The notes: generated by a model from the sequence alone, not told the origin. 64,000 nucleotides of DNA from JAOPZW01 sp963788935 (GCA_963788935.1 CAWBIM010000008.1:186001-250000), one strand, 5' to 3'. Shown: positions 23,236 to 32,709, counted from the first letter of the stretch. Made by a program: numbers and translations.

Positions 23236-25441
23236 CTAGCCGGGGGCGTCCTGCGGCGGCGAGTCGTAGAGCGTCGGCGGGTAGCTCTGCCCGCCGGTCC
23301 CGCCCGTTCCGCCCCCGCCGGTGGCGTCCGTTCCGCCCGCCGCCGGTGGCGCCCGTCGCGCCGGTCCCGCCGGTGCCCGGGGCGGCCGCCTGCTGGGTGC
23401 CGCCGGTGCCGCCCTGGCCGGTCGAGGCCGCCGGACCGGAGGCGCCGGGGACGGCGCCCGCGCCGTTCTGGGTGCCGGAGTCGTTGCCGAACCGACCGCC
23501 GCCGCGCGAGAAGCGCCCGAAGAACGGCTGCGACTTGAACGGCGTCTTCGGCTTGGGGAACTCGCCGCAGAACGACCCGCGGGCCCGCTTCATGTACTGG
23601 CCCCAGAGCTTCGCCGGGATCGTGCCGCCGGCGACGCCGGGCATCGGCTCGCGCGAGGTCGCGTGGCCGAGCCAGACGGAGGTCGCGAGGTGCGGCGTGA
23701 AGCCGACGAACCACGCGTCGGTGAAGTTGTCGGTGGTGCCGGTCTTGCCCGCCGCCGGGCAGCCGATCTGCGTCGCGTTCGGGAAGCCGGTGCCGCTCTT
23801 GACGTTCTGCTCGAGGATCTTCGTCGCCTCGGCCGTGACGCCGTCGGAGAACGCGCGGTGCTGGCGCGGCTTGCCGAGGTTGTCGACGTGGTGGTCGGGG
23901 AACGTCACCTTGCGGATCGCGATCGGCTTGTGGCGCCAGCCGCGGTCGGCGATCGTCGCGTAGGCGTTGGCCATCTCGAGCGGGGAGACGCCGCGGGTCA
24001 GGCCGCCGAGGCCCTCGGCCGGGTAGGCGTGCAGGCGCGTCTTGATGCCCATGTCGTACGCCGTCTGGCGCACGGCCTCCGGGCCGACGTCCGCGTCGAG
24101 CTGGGCGTAGACGCTGTTGTCGGACTTCAGCGTCGCCTTCGTGAGGCTGATGCGCCCCGCGTAGGTGTTGCCGTAGGTGTGGACCGAGTAGTCCGGCGCC
24201 GTCGGCAGCCAGCCGGCCGCGAGCGGACGCGACGTGTAGGTCGTCGTGTCCGGGTTCACGCCGCGCCGGAGCGCCGCCATGAGGACCATGACCTTGAACG
24301 TCGAGCCGGCCTGGCGGTGGCCCTGGGCGGCGAGGTTGAACTTCGAGTCGCCGTAGCGCGAGGACGACGCCATCGCCTTGATGTAGCCCGTGCGCGGGTC
24401 GATCGTCACGATCGCGGCGGAGCGGTCCGGGGCGCCGAGGTTGCCGTCCATCGTCTTGCGCGCCAGGCGCTGGAGGCGCAGGTCGATCGTCGTGTCGATC
24501 CGCAGGCCGCCCCGGCGGACCGTGTCGAGCCCGTACTTGTCGATGAGCTCCTGCTTGACGAAGTCGAAGAAGTAGCCCTCGCGGCGGTCGGTGTAGTAGC
24601 GGTTGCGCTTGACGCCGAGGCCCATGCGCTTCGTGCGGTCGGCCGTGCGCTGCTTGATGTAGCCCTGGTCGGCCATCCGCTGCAGCACGTCGTCGCGGCG
24701 CGACTTCGCGGCACTGGGGCTCAGGAACGGGTTGTACTGCGACGGCGCCTGGGGGAGGCCGGCGAGCAGCGCGGCCTCGCGGAGCTTGAGCTTGCTCGCG
24801 GGCTTGTCGAAGAAGATCCGCGCGCCGGCCTGGATGCCCACGGCGGTCTGGCCGCCGACGGTCCCGAACGGGACGCTGTTGAGGTACTTCGTGAGGATCC
24901 ACAGCTTGCCCTGGCGGCCCGGGTGCAGGTTCTCGAGGTCCTCGGCGAGCTTCGCCTCGCGGATCTTGCGCTTGAGCGTGCGCTCCTTCTCGCCCGTGTA
25001 GAGGTTGCGCACGAGCTGCATCGTGAGCGTCGAGCCGCCCTGGATCTCGTGGCGGTTCTCGAGGTTCTTGACGCCCGCGCGGACGATGCCCTCGAAGTCG
25101 ACGCCCTGGTGGTCGAAGAAGCGGCGGTCCTCGACGGAGACGACCGCGTCCTTGATGTTCTGCGGGATGAGCTTCGAGGAGACCGGCGTGCGCAGCTCGT
25201 TGGCCTGGATGAACCCGAGGCGCGTGCCGTCGGCCGCGTAGACGCGCGAGGTGGCGCCCAGCTCGATCGGCTTGGACGTGTTCAGCGGCGGCGCCGAGTT
25301 GGCGACGCTGATGACCCAGCCGACGACGCTTCCCACCCCGGCGAGCCCCGCGACGACGAGCAGGCCGAGGATGAGGAAGATCATCCGCTGCGGGCCTGCC
25401 TTGTTGCGCCGCTTCCGGCGCTGTCGCTCACGTCGGGACAT
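23236..25441 (-). CDS. Class A penicillin-binding protein (PBP1A type), one frameshift in the Gly-rich tail
   Basis: About 734 residues after correction. Basic cytoplasmic tail, membrane segment (IFLILGLLVVAGLAGVGSVV), glycosyltransferase domain with EDRRFFDHQGVDFEGIVRA and GGSTLTMQLVRNLY, linker, and transpeptidase domain with the active-site Ser in AGSTFKVMVLMAAL, the SDN motif in LKSDNSVYAQL and AGKTGTTDNFTDAWF (KTG). It polymerises and cross-links peptidoglycan. The tail is a Gly/Thr/Ala linker. Removing one G from the run at 23336-23338 gives an ordinary end GGQSYPPTLYDSPPQDAPG; uncorrected, the frame runs into infA to 23102. Confidence 0.92.
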
Positions 25442-25454
25442 TCAGTGCAGACCC

Positions 25455-25460
25455 AGGGTA
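25455..25460 (-). promoter_or_regulatory. -10 element TACCCT of the PBP1A gene
   Basis: TACCCT on the coding strand ends 13 nt before the ATG at 25441. Confidence 0.45.
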
Positions 25461-25501
25461 GAGAAGGGTTCGCCGTCGCGCGCGGGAACCCTGTGCCCGG
25501 C

Positions 25502-26299
25502 CTACCCGGCCCCGGCGCGCGGGACGCCGGCCTCACGCAGCGCGCGCAGGGCGTCGGCGCGCAGCGCGGCCTCGCGGGCGAGGCGGTCGGCGGTGGCCAC
25601 CGGCGGCCCGACGACGAGCACCGCGATCCCGGTCTCGGTGACGTCGGCGATGCGCACGCCGCGGCTGTCCTCGAGCGCCTCCAGGGCGGCGAGCGCCGCC
25701 GTCTCGTCGGCCGACGGCGCGAGCCACACGGTCACCTCGAGCGCCACCGTCGCCGAGCGGATCGAGTCGTTGCGCAGCACGCCGGCGGCGAGTCGCTCGT
25801 TGGGGATGATCAGCCGCGCGTCGGTGCCCATGCGCAGCCACGTGTACGTCAGCGAGATGTCCTCGACCGTCCCGGTCTGGTCCTCGAACGTCACGAGGTC
25901 GCCGATCCGCAGCGGCTGGGTGATCGCGATCACGAGCCCGGCGATCGCGTTGGCGAGGACCTGCCGCGCCGCGAAGCCGATGACGGCGGCGGCGATCGCG
26001 CTCGAGGCGAGCACCGTGCTCGCGAGCCGGTCGAGGTCGGTGAACTGCGCGATCGCGAGCGCGAGCCCGACGAGGATCACGAACGCGCCGATGACACGGC
26101 GCATGAAGCGCAGCCGCGTGTCGACCACCGGGCTGAGCTCGCCGCCCGCGACGGCCGCCGCGATCTTGCGCGCGCGACCCTTGAGCGTCCGGTCGACGGC
26201 GTACGCGATCGCGAACGCGACGAGGAGCGTCACGACGGCCGTGATGTCGTTGCCGTAGCGCTCGCTGAACGACTCGGCTGCGACGATGGGGCCCGACAT
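25502..26299 (-). CDS. MscS-family small-conductance mechanosensitive channel
   Basis: 265 residues. Three hydrophobic segments (about residues 20-38, 70-90 and 95-125); the last, pore-lining one has ASSAIAAAVIGFAARQVLAN followed by AIAGLVIAITQPLRIGDLV. The beta domain EDQTGTVEDISLTYTWLRM and IIPNERLAAGVLRNDS is the MscS core. Opens under membrane tension to release solutes on hypo-osmotic shock. The ATG at 26299 interlocks with the ATG of the divergent mannosyltransferase (CATG at 26297-26300). Confidence 0.92.
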   Translation of the reverse strand: MSGPIVAAESFSERYGNDITAVVTLLVAFAIAYAVDRTLKGRARKIAAAVAGGELSPVVDTRLRFMRRVIGAFVILVGLALAIAQFTDLDRLASTVLASSAIAAAVIGFAARQVLANAIAGLVIAITQPLRIGDLVTFEDQTGTVEDISLTYTWLRMGTDARLIIPNERLAAGVLRNDSIRSATVALEVTVWLAPSADETAALAALEALEDSRGVRIADVTETGIAVLVVGPPVATADRLAREAALRADALRALREAGVPRAGAG

Positions 26300-27522
26300 G
26301 CGGCGTGACGGTATCCCAGCGGCGACGCTGCGGCCGGTCCCGCGCCCGCGTGCGGCGGTCGTGCGCGACGCCGCGCTGGCGGACGCGTGGGCCGCGCTGT
26401 GGCTCTCACGCCTGGTCGTGTGGGCGGCGGGGGCGGGCGCCGCGGCGCTGTGGGGGCTGTCCGCGCGCGCGACGATCTTCGACCCCGGGGCGGTCACGCA
26501 CCCGTTCGGCCCGGTCGGCAACGCGCTCGTCGCGCCGCTGGCGCGGTGGGACAGCGTCTGGTACCTGGCGATCGCCAACGACGGCTACCCGGCCGACGAC
26601 CCGCGCCGCGCGGCGTTCTTCCCGCTGTACCCGCTCCTGCTCCGCGCGGGCGACGCGGTCCTGGGCTCCCCGCTCGTCGCGGGCGCGCTCGTGTCGTTCG
26701 TGTGCTTCGGCGTCGCGCTCGTCCTCCTGGGGCGGCTGGCCGAGCTCGAGCTCGGGGCGCCGGCCGCGCGGATGACGGTCTGGGCGCTCGCGCTGTACCC
26801 GGGCGCGGTCTTCTTCTCCGCCGTCTACAGCGAGGCGCTGTACCTCGTGATCTCCGTCGGCTGTCTGTACGCGGCGCGGACCGGCCGGTGGGCGTGGGCG
26901 GGATGTCTCGGCGCGCTCGGCGCCGCGACCCGCAGCGCCGGCGTGCTGCTCGTCGTGCCGCTCGCGGTCATGTGGCTCACGCGGGCCGACGGGCGCCCGC
27001 GGCGCGCGGGCGACGCGGCCTGGATCGCGCGTCGTCCCGGCCGGGCTCGCGGGCTTCTGCGCGGTCCTCGCGCTCGGCGGCGGCGACGCGCTCGCGCCCG
27101 TGCACGCGCAGGACATCTGGTTCCGCCACTTCGCCGGGCCGTTCGTCGGCCTGTGGGACGGCACGCGCGCGGCCTGGAGCGGCGTGCACCACCTCGGCGA
27201 CCCGGCGGCCCGGGCGGACGTCGTCCTGTTCGGCTTCCTGCTCGCCGCCGTCCCGATGGTCGTCGCGACGGTGCGCCGCCTGCCGCCCGCCTACGGCGCC
27301 TACGTCCTCACGGCGCTCGCGCTGCCGCTGTCCTATCCGGTCGGTCCGCAGCCGCTCATGTCGCTGCCGCGCTTCCTCGCCGTGCTGTTCCCGCTGTTCA
27401 TGGCGACCGGCGCCTGGCTGGCCGAGGGCGGGACGGCTCGGAGGGTCGCGGCGCTCGCCCCGTCGGTCGCCGGGCTCGCCGCCGTCAGCGCCGTGTTCGC
27501 GACCTGGCACTGGATCGCGTGA
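26298..27522 (+). CDS. PIG-V-like mannosyltransferase, one frameshift
   Basis: About 407 residues after correction. Polytopic membrane protein. The N-terminal half has ALARWDSVWYLAIANDGYP and AFFPLYPLLLRAGD, the hallmark of PIG-V / GPI-mannosyltransferase-II-like enzymes that move mannose from polyprenyl-phosphate-mannose. SAVYSEALYLVISVGCLYAA and a serine/arginine-rich GAATRSAGVLLVVPLA follow. At 27031 one G must be removed to pass from AWIA to LVPAGLAGFCAVLALGGGD; the C-terminal half then runs to TGA 27520-27522. Two further ATGs lie near the start (26286, 26298). Envelope glycan synthesis is likely. Confidence 0.8.
26308..26313 (-). promoter_or_regulatory. -10 element TACCGT of the mscS gene
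   Basis: TACCGT on the coding strand ends 8 nt before the ATG at 26299 and lies inside the divergent mannosyltransferase coding region. Confidence 0.45.
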
Positions 27523-28178
27523 GGGCGGCGCTGCTCGACGCGCTCGGCACGCTCGTCGAGCTCGAGCGGCCCTGGCCGCACCTCGTCGCCGAGCTGCACA
27601 GCCGCGGCGTCTCGGTCGGCGAGGAGGACGCGCGGCGGGCGATGCTCGCCGAGATGGCCTACTACAAGGCGAACCACGACGACGCGAAGGACTTCGCCGG
27701 CCTGAAGGATCTGCGCCGGCGCTGCGCCGGGATCGTCCGGGGCGAGCTCGGCACGGCGCTGCCGGTGGCCGACGTCGAGGACGCGATGCTCGCCGCGATC
27801 CGCTTCCGGCCCTACCCCGAGGTGCCGGCCGTGCTCGCGGCGCTGGGCGAGCGCGGGGTCGCCCGCGTCGTCGTGAGCAACTGGGACGTCTCGCTGCACG
27901 ACGTGCTCGAGCGCACGCGCCTGCGGCCGCTGCTCGACGGGGTCGTGACCTCGGCCGAGTTCGGGGCCGCGAAGCCCGACCCGGCGATCTTCCACCACGC
28001 CCTCGCCCTGGCGGGCGCGGCCGCGGCCGACGCCGTCCACGCCGGGGACGACGTCGAGGCCGACGTCGACGGCGCGCGGGCGGCCGGGATCGCCGCGGTC
28101 CTCGTCGCGCGCGACGGCGGCGCCGGGCCCGCCGGCGTGCGGACGGTCGCGACGCTCGAGGGCCTGCTCACCGGCTGA
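27519..28178 (+). CDS. HAD-superfamily hydrolase
   Basis: 219 residues, GTG start overlapping the mannosyltransferase stop (GTGA). Motif I LLDALGTLVELE (nucleophile Asp; the second acid position is Leu, as in some dehalogenase/HDHD-type members), motif II RVVVSNWDVSL, motif III Lys in FGAAKPDPAIFHHAL, motif IV HAGDDVEADVDGARAAG. The helical cap is about residues 15-90. Probably a phosphatase on a small metabolite; substrate unknown. Confidence 0.9.
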   Translation: MRAALLDALGTLVELERPWPHLVAELHSRGVSVGEEDARRAMLAEMAYYKANHDDAKDFAGLKDLRRRCAGIVRGELGTALPVADVEDAMLAAIRFRPYPEVPAVLAALGERGVARVVVSNWDVSLHDVLERTRLRPLLDGVVTSAEFGAAKPDPAIFHHALALAGAAAADAVHAGDDVEADVDGARAAGIAAVLVARDGGAGPAGVRTVATLEGLLTG

Positions 28179-28188
28179 CGCCGCCGCG

Positions 28189-28194
28189 TACCCT
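28189..28194 (+). promoter_or_regulatory. -10 element TACCCT of the CPBP protease gene
   Basis: TACCCT ends 13 nt before the ATG at 28208; no clear Shine-Dalgarno sequence. Confidence 0.4.
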
Positions 28195-28207
28195 CTGTGC
28201 CCGGACG

Positions 28208-29086
28208 ATGACGACCGAGCCCGCGCCCCACGAGCACTTCCTCGACGCGCCCGAGCTGCCGCCCGGGGTGGAGCCGCGGCGCCCGCCGCGCTGGCCGCCG
28301 TGGACGTCCATCGTCGCGCTCATCGCCGGGCTCGCCGCCGCGCTGCTCGGCGCGCTCGTGATCGGCGGGATCGCGGTCGCCTTCGGCGCGAACTTCGACG
28401 ACCAGCCGCCCGCCGTCGCGATCCTCGCCACCGTCGTGCAGGACATCTGCCTGATCGGCAGCGCGATCCTCTTCGCCGGCATGTTCGGGCGCTTCGGGCC
28501 GGCCGACTTCGGGCTGCGCCCGACGCGCCTCTGGCCCGCGATCGGCTGGGCGGTCGTCGGGTGGCTGAGCTTCCTGATCTTCACCGCCGCCTTCGTCGCG
28601 ATCGTCGGCGGCAACCCGAACGACGACCGCCTGCCCCAGGAGCTCGGCGTCGACGACAGCACGGCGGCGCTGCTCGCCGTGGCCTTCCTCGTCTCGGTCG
28701 TCGCGCCCGTCGCCGAGGAGTTCTTCTTCCGCGGCTACTTCTTCACCGCGCTGCGCAACTGGCGCGGCGTGTGGCCGGCGGCGATCGGCACGGGCATCAT
28801 CTTCGGGGCGATCCACGGCAGCTCGTCGGACCCCGAGTTCCTGCTGCCGCTGGCGTTCTTCGGCTTCGTCCTGTGCCTGATCTACGCGCGGACCGGCTCG
28901 CTGTATCCGTGCATCGCGCTGCACTGCGCGAACAACTCGATCGCGTTCGGCGCCTCGCAGGACTGGACGTGGCAGATCCCGGTGCTGTTCGTCGTCTCGA
29001 TCGCGATCATCGGCCTTGCCGCCCTCGCCGTGCAGCAGGTCTGGTCGCCGCGACCGCCGGCCCCCGCGCCGGCGGCCGCCACGTGA
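28208..29086 (+). CDS. CPBP-family intramembrane glutamic protease (Abi/CAAX type)
   Basis: 292 residues. Pro-rich cytoplasmic start, then about seven membrane segments. Motif 1 APVAEEFFFRGYFFTALRN holds the Glu-Glu and Arg, motif 2 IIFGAIHGSSSDPEF the His, motif 3 CIALHCANNSIAFG the second His and Asn. The family comprises intramembrane proteases related to the Rce1 prenyl-protein protease; bacterial members have roles in sorting, quorum peptides and immunity. No candidate substrate peptide gene is adjacent. Confidence 0.92.
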   Translation: MTTEPAPHEHFLDAPELPPGVEPRRPPRWPPWTSIVALIAGLAAALLGALVIGGIAVAFGANFDDQPPAVAILATVVQDICLIGSAILFAGMFGRFGPADFGLRPTRLWPAIGWAVVGWLSFLIFTAAFVAIVGGNPNDDRLPQELGVDDSTAALLAVAFLVSVVAPVAEEFFFRGYFFTALRNWRGVWPAAIGTGIIFGAIHGSSSDPEFLLPLAFFGFVLCLIYARTGSLYPCIALHCANNSIAFGASQDWTWQIPVLFVVSIAIIGLAALAVQQVWSPRPPAPAPAAAT

Positions 29087-29160
29087 CCGGCGGCGCGCCG
29101 GCGGTCACCCGCGCGTGTCATGCCCCGACGGCCCGGGGCGTGAACCGGTGCCTATGCGGG

Positions 29161-29166
29161 TACATT
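29161..29166 (+). promoter_or_regulatory. -10 element TACATT of the L,D-transpeptidase gene
   Basis: TACATT ends 10 nt before the ATG at 29177. Confidence 0.45.
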
Positions 29167-29176
29167 TGCGCGCGCA

Positions 29177-30142
29177 ATGATGCGCCGGTCAATCATCCTC
29201 ACTCTCGTCGCCGGCGCTCTCGCGTCCGTGGCGCCCGCCGTCTCGGCGGCCCAGACCCCGTCCACCCCCAAGCTCAGCATCACCACCGAGCAGGTCTCCG
29301 TCAGCGGCGGCCGCGCGTCGGTCCTCACCGGGCGCCAGTGGCGCGTCCGTGTCGTCCTGTCCCCGATGGTCCCCGGGCAGACCGCGGTCCTGCGCTTCTA
29401 CCGCAACGGCCACCGCGTCGCGGCCGCGCAGCTGCCGCTCGCGCCGTCGTCCAGCGGCAAGTCCGCGTTCTTCACGTTCCCGTTCACGTCGCGCACGCGC
29501 GGCCGGATCGTCGTCCGCGCCACGCACTTCGCGACCCCGCAGCTCGGGACGCTGAAGGCCAAGGGCGTCGGCGTGTCGGTCGTGTCGCCGAGCGCGCGCC
29601 CCGGCTCCCGCGGGCCCGTCGTCCGGCTCCTGCAGAGTCAGCTCGCGAAGCTCGGCTACGTCGTCGGCCGGCCCGGGCTCTACGACGCCCGCACCGCCCG
29701 CGCCGTGCTCGCGTTCCGCAAGATCACCGGGATGCGGCGGACGACGATCGCCAGCGGCGACGTCTTCCGGCGCCTGGCCGCCGGCCGCGGCGGGTTCCAC
29801 GTGCGCTTCCCGAGCCACGGCAAGCACGTCGAGGCCGACCTGTCGCGGCAGGTCATCGCGCTCATCCGCAACGGCAAGGCCGAGCGCATCTACCCGGTGA
29901 GCTCCGGCAAGCCGTCGACACCGACGATCAGGGGCCATTTCCGCGTGTACCTCAAGGCCCCGGGCACGAACGCCAAGGGCATGTACATGTCGAGCTACTT
30001 CATCCGCGGCTACGCGATCCACGGGTACCCGTCGGTGCCCGTGTTCCCGGCCAGCCACGGCTGCCTGCGGGTGCCCAACACGGAGGCCGTCTCGATCTTC
30101 AACTGGCTGTCGCGGGGCGACATCGTCGACGTCTACGCGTAG
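29177..30142 (+). CDS. Secreted L,D-transpeptidase with peptidoglycan-binding domain
   Basis: 321 residues. Signal peptide (SIILTLVAGALASVAPAVSA, cut near residue 25). A beta-rich Ig-like domain to residue 135, then a peptidoglycan-binding helix bundle (RGPVVRLLQSQLAKLGYVVG), then the YkuD catalytic domain: ADLSRQVIALIRNGKAERI and the active-site HGYPSVPVFPASHGCLRVPN with the catalytic Cys. It forms 3-3 cross-links or attaches proteins to peptidoglycan. The 3' end overlaps the convergent ligase gene by 10 bp. Confidence 0.95.
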   Translation: MMRRSIILTLVAGALASVAPAVSAAQTPSTPKLSITTEQVSVSGGRASVLTGRQWRVRVVLSPMVPGQTAVLRFYRNGHRVAAAQLPLAPSSSGKSAFFTFPFTSRTRGRIVVRATHFATPQLGTLKAKGVGVSVVSPSARPGSRGPVVRLLQSQLAKLGYVVGRPGLYDARTARAVLAFRKITGMRRTTIASGDVFRRLAAGRGGFHVRFPSHGKHVEADLSRQVIALIRNGKAERIYPVSSGKPSTPTIRGHFRVYLKAPGTNAKGMYMSSYFIRGYAIHGYPSVPVFPASHGCLRVPNTEAVSIFNWLSRGDIVDVYA

Positions 30143-31254
30143 GGCGCCGCCGCCTCCTCGACCAGCAGCCCGAGCATCGCCGCCATGCCGCCGCGCGCGT
30201 ACGCCGCGCGCTGGCGGTCGGCGCCGTTGCCCTCGGCCGTGATCCGCTCGACCGCCTCGAGCGCGCCGGCGTCGCCGAGGTCACGCGCGTACGGGCGCGC
30301 GAGGTCGAGGGTCGCGCGCACCACCTCGCGCGCGGGGCGCAGCGCTCCGTCGAGCGGCAGGCGCGCGTCGAGGCCGTCGCGGTGGGCGGCGAAGGTCGCC
30401 TCGACGAGCGCCTCGCGCGGCGCGGGGGCCGCGCGGGTTCGCCACGTCGCCGGGTCGGCCTCGCGCGCCGCGAGCGCGCGGACAAGCGCCGTCAGCCCCG
30501 CGACGCCCCAGAGCGCCGACTGGCCGTCCATCGCGCGGACCTCGACCGTGCCCAGGCGCGGGTGCGGGCGCAGGTCCCACCAGAGGAACGTGTAGTCCTC
30601 GAGGTCGCCCGCGGCGACCGCCGCGGTCGCGGTCTCGGCGTAGTCCTCGTAGGAGGCGAAGGCGCGCGGGATCTCCGCGCCGCGCAGGCCGCGGAAGAGG
30701 GCGGAGCGCGCACTCTGCATGCCCGAGTCGACGCCGAACCAGAACGGCGAGTTCGCGGCCAGCGCGCCGAGCGCGGGCAGATGGTCGCGCAGCCCGTTGC
30801 ACGCCCGGATGGCGGTCTCGGCGTCGGGCATCGCGACGTGGACGTGGACGGCGCCGGTCGGCGTCCGGCGCATCAGCCCGCGGTGGCGGGCGAGGATCGC
30901 CGCGTAGCGCTCGGCCGGAAAGTGCCGGACGTCGCCGTGGGCGGCGGCGGGGTGGACGCCGGCGCCGATGACGGTCCCGCCCGCATCGCGGACACGCGCG
31001 CGCAGCGCGGCGATCGCCCGCGTCGCGGCCTCGGCCGACGCGGACACCGGCGCGGTGAGCTCGACCATCGCCGCGTACATGTCCGGCTTCGCCGTGCCCT
31101 CGGCCTCCGGGACGTCGAGCGCGTCGAGGATCGCGACGGCCGTGTCGGCCAGCGCGTGGCGCTCGCCGTCGACCAGCAGCAGCTCGTCCTCGAGGCCGAG
31201 GGCGAGCGGCGGCCCCGCGCCGAAGCGCGGCGCCGCGAGGGCGTCGTCGCTCAC
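30133..31254 (-). CDS. Glutamate-cysteine ligase-like carboxylate-amine ligase (YbdK/GCS2 type)
   Basis: 373 residues, GTG start at 31254 overlapping the small membrane protein stop (GTGA). GCS2 marks: PLALGLEDELLLVDGERHAL (usual GxExExxL with Asp at one acidic position), AAMVELTAPVSASAEA, VIGAGVHPAAAHG, AVHVHVAMPDAETAIRACNG and AANSPFWFGVDSGMQSAR, ending with WWDLRPHPRLGTVEVRAMDG. Joins glutamate to an amine acceptor. Could supply gamma-glutamyl compounds, but the acceptor is uncertain in this family. Confidence 0.9.
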   Translation of the reverse strand: MSDDALAAPRFGAGPPLALGLEDELLLVDGERHALADTAVAILDALDVPEAEGTAKPDMYAAMVELTAPVSASAEAATRAIAALRARVRDAGGTVIGAGVHPAAAHGDVRHFPAERYAAILARHRGLMRRTPTGAVHVHVAMPDAETAIRACNGLRDHLPALGALAANSPFWFGVDSGMQSARSALFRGLRGAEIPRAFASYEDYAETATAAVAAGDLEDYTFLWWDLRPHPRLGTVEVRAMDGQSALWGVAGLTALVRALAAREADPATWRTRAAPAPREALVEATFAAHRDGLDARLPLDGALRPAREVVRATLDLARPYARDLGDAGALEAVERITAEGNGADRQRAAYARGGMAAMLGLLVEEAAAPYA

Positions 31255-31637
31255 GCGACGCCCTTGGCGTACCGCGCGAGGAAGGCGAGGACGAAGCCGT
31301 AGACGAAGATGGCGAGCAGCGCGGGCACACCGCGGCGGGCCCAGCGGTTCGTCGTGTCCGGCTCGGCCCACGTGAACGGGGTGAGCAGGATGTCGTTGGC
31401 GTCGTCGATGGCCTCGCGGACGTCGGAGTGCACGGCCTCGCGCGCGCGTTCCTGGTCTGGGCTCGGATCGGTGGTGCGGGCGGCCTTGAGGCCGGCGGTC
31501 TCGGCCGCGGAACGCTTCGACGCGGCGCCCGTCTCGTCGAGGGCGAACAGCACGAAGCTGAGCGCGACGATCGCCGTCGCGAGGACGGACACGACCCGGA
31601 GGGGGCCCGCGAGCACGCCGATAGAGTACGGCCGCAT
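31251..31637 (-). CDS. Small membrane protein of unknown function
   Basis: 128 residues with two hydrophobic segments (about residues 15-33 and 106-122) flanking a charged central part rich in Ala, Glu and Asp (REAVHSDVREAIDDANDILL). Not recognised. Its ATG at 31637 interlocks with the pyrE ATG (CATG 31635-31638), so either both messages begin upstream and overlap as antisense or the true start is the GTG eight codons in. Translationally coupled to the ligase gene downstream. Confidence 0.65.
   Translation of the reverse strand: MRPYSIGVLAGPLRVVSVLATAIVALSFVLFALDETGAASKRSAAETAGLKAARTTDPSPDQERAREAVHSDVREAIDDANDILLTPFTWAEPDTTNRWARRGVPALLAIFVYGFVLAFLARYAKGVA
31622..31627 (+). promoter_or_regulatory. 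-10 element TAGAGT of pyrE
   Basis: TAGAGT ends 8 nt before the pyrE ATG, inside the N-terminal codons of the divergent small membrane protein. Confidence 0.45.
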
Positions 31638-32190
31638 GAGCGCGCGGGACCGCCTGATCGAGGAGTTGCGGGCCCACGCGGTCGTCGTCGGGGAGGTCGT
31701 GCTGACGAGCGGGCGGACGGCGCAGTACTACGTCGACGCCAAGCGCGCGGTCCTGCGGCCGGCCGGCTTCGGCGCCCTCGGCGAGCTGGTCGCCGAGCGC
31801 GCCCGCGCCTGGGGCGCGACCGCCGTCGGCGGCCTCACGATGGGCGCCGACGCCCCGGCCTGCGCCGCGCTCGCGGGCGGCGCCGACGTCAAGGCGTTCT
31901 TCATCCGCAAGGACGTCAAGGGCCACGGCCTCCAGCGCCGGATCGAGGGTCCGCTGCTGGCGCCCGAGGACCGCTGCCTCATCGTCGAGGACGTCGTGAC
32001 GACGGGCGGGTCGACGCTGCAGGCGATCGACGCCGTCCGCGAGGCCGGCCACGAGATCGTCGGCGTCGTCGCGATCCTCGACCGGCTGTCGGGCGGCGCG
32101 GAGGCGATCCGCGACGCGGTCGCGGCGCCGTACGAGGCGTTCGCGACGATCGACGACGTCTACCCCGAGCGCCCGGACCGCGCCGCCTGA
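31636..32190 (+). CDS. pyrE: Orotate phosphoribosyltransferase
   Basis: 184 residues. Adds PRPP to orotate to give OMP in pyrimidine synthesis. Marks: VVLTSGRTAQYYVDAKRAVL near residue 22, GGLTMGADAPACAAL, AFFIRKDVKGHGLQRRIEGP and the PRPP loop CLIVEDVVTTGGSTLQAID near 118. Length slightly below the usual 200-210 but complete. Monocistronic here; a 9-bp inverted repeat 60 bp downstream may end the transcript. Confidence 0.96.
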   Translation: MSARDRLIEELRAHAVVVGEVVLTSGRTAQYYVDAKRAVLRPAGFGALGELVAERARAWGATAVGGLTMGADAPACAALAGGADVKAFFIRKDVKGHGLQRRIEGPLLAPEDRCLIVEDVVTTGGSTLQAIDAVREAGHEIVGVVAILDRLSGGAEAIRDAVAAPYEAFATIDDVYPERPDRAA

Positions 32191-32249
32191 CGCACCCCGC
32201 GGGCGGGGTCGCGCGGCGGGATGAGCGCGCAGGCGTCCGTGCCCACGCG

Positions 32250-32280
32250 GACCCGGCCCTTGGGGGGTACCGGCCGGGTC
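32250..32280. terminator. Inverted repeat after pyrE
   Basis: GACCCGGCC (32250-32258) and GGCCGGGTC (32272-32280) form a perfect 9-bp stem with a 13-nt loop. No T tract follows, so it is only a possible terminator. Confidence 0.4.
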
Positions 32281-32580
32281 GGCCGGGAACGTACTGCCGC
32301 GGTTGCGCGGGCGGTGCATCCCGCATTGCAGCGGGCGCCGGGGCGTCGCAATGGTCGTCTCGGCCGCGACATCCCCGGATTTCGGCAAATTCGGTCAGGC
32401 GGCGAACCGCGACGGCTTGCCTAGGCACGTCGGTCGCGCGGCCCGCAGGTCGTAAGCCACCGACCCGGCGCGGGATCCGGCCGTGGGCGCGGGATCTGGC
32501 GCGTCGACGCCAAACAGGGCCTGCCGCAGGTCCCGACGGGTCTTAAGACGAGGTCCCACGCGGGGCCACCGCTTCGTGCA
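32281..32580. other. Gap between pyrE and the FN3 leader: palindromes only
   Basis: No gene seen. It holds an AT-containing imperfect palindrome, CCGGATTT / CGGC / AAATTCGG at 32375-32394, and a perfect 10-bp palindrome GTCTTAAGAC at 32540-32549. The promoter of the FN3-protein gene should lie here; I cannot place it. Confidence 0.45.
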
Positions 32581-32709
32581 GCTTTGGGGGTGAAAGCTCC
32601 CGTGAACCCTGCAGGTTCGGGTGATGCCTTGGTCTGTCGCCTGACCGCAGACTGGTCGTGGCCCCCCAAAGCCTCCGGGAGCGCAGGGCTCCCGACCAAC
32701 GCAAAGGAA
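32581..32709 (+). ncRNA. Structured 5' leader of the FN3 protein, candidate riboswitch or RNA thermometer
   Basis: A long helix GCTTTGGGGG (32581-32590) with CCCCCAAAGC (32663-32672) closes a junction holding hairpins GAACC/GGTTC (32604-32618) and GTCTG/CAGAC (32632-32652). Just after it, CGGGAGC (32676-32682) can pair with GCTCCCG downstream (32688-32694) or with an identical GCTCCCG inside the junction (32596-32602): two exclusive folds right before the ribosome-binding site AAAGGAA (32703-32709). The GGGGGTGAA part faintly recalls ydaO (c-di-AMP) RNAs, but I could not align the rest. Confidence 0.55.

Noticed and set aside
32577..32672. Firm call of a ydaO c-di-AMP riboswitch
   Set aside because: Only a short GGGGGTGAA-like segment agrees; the later conserved parts of the class cannot be aligned by eye.
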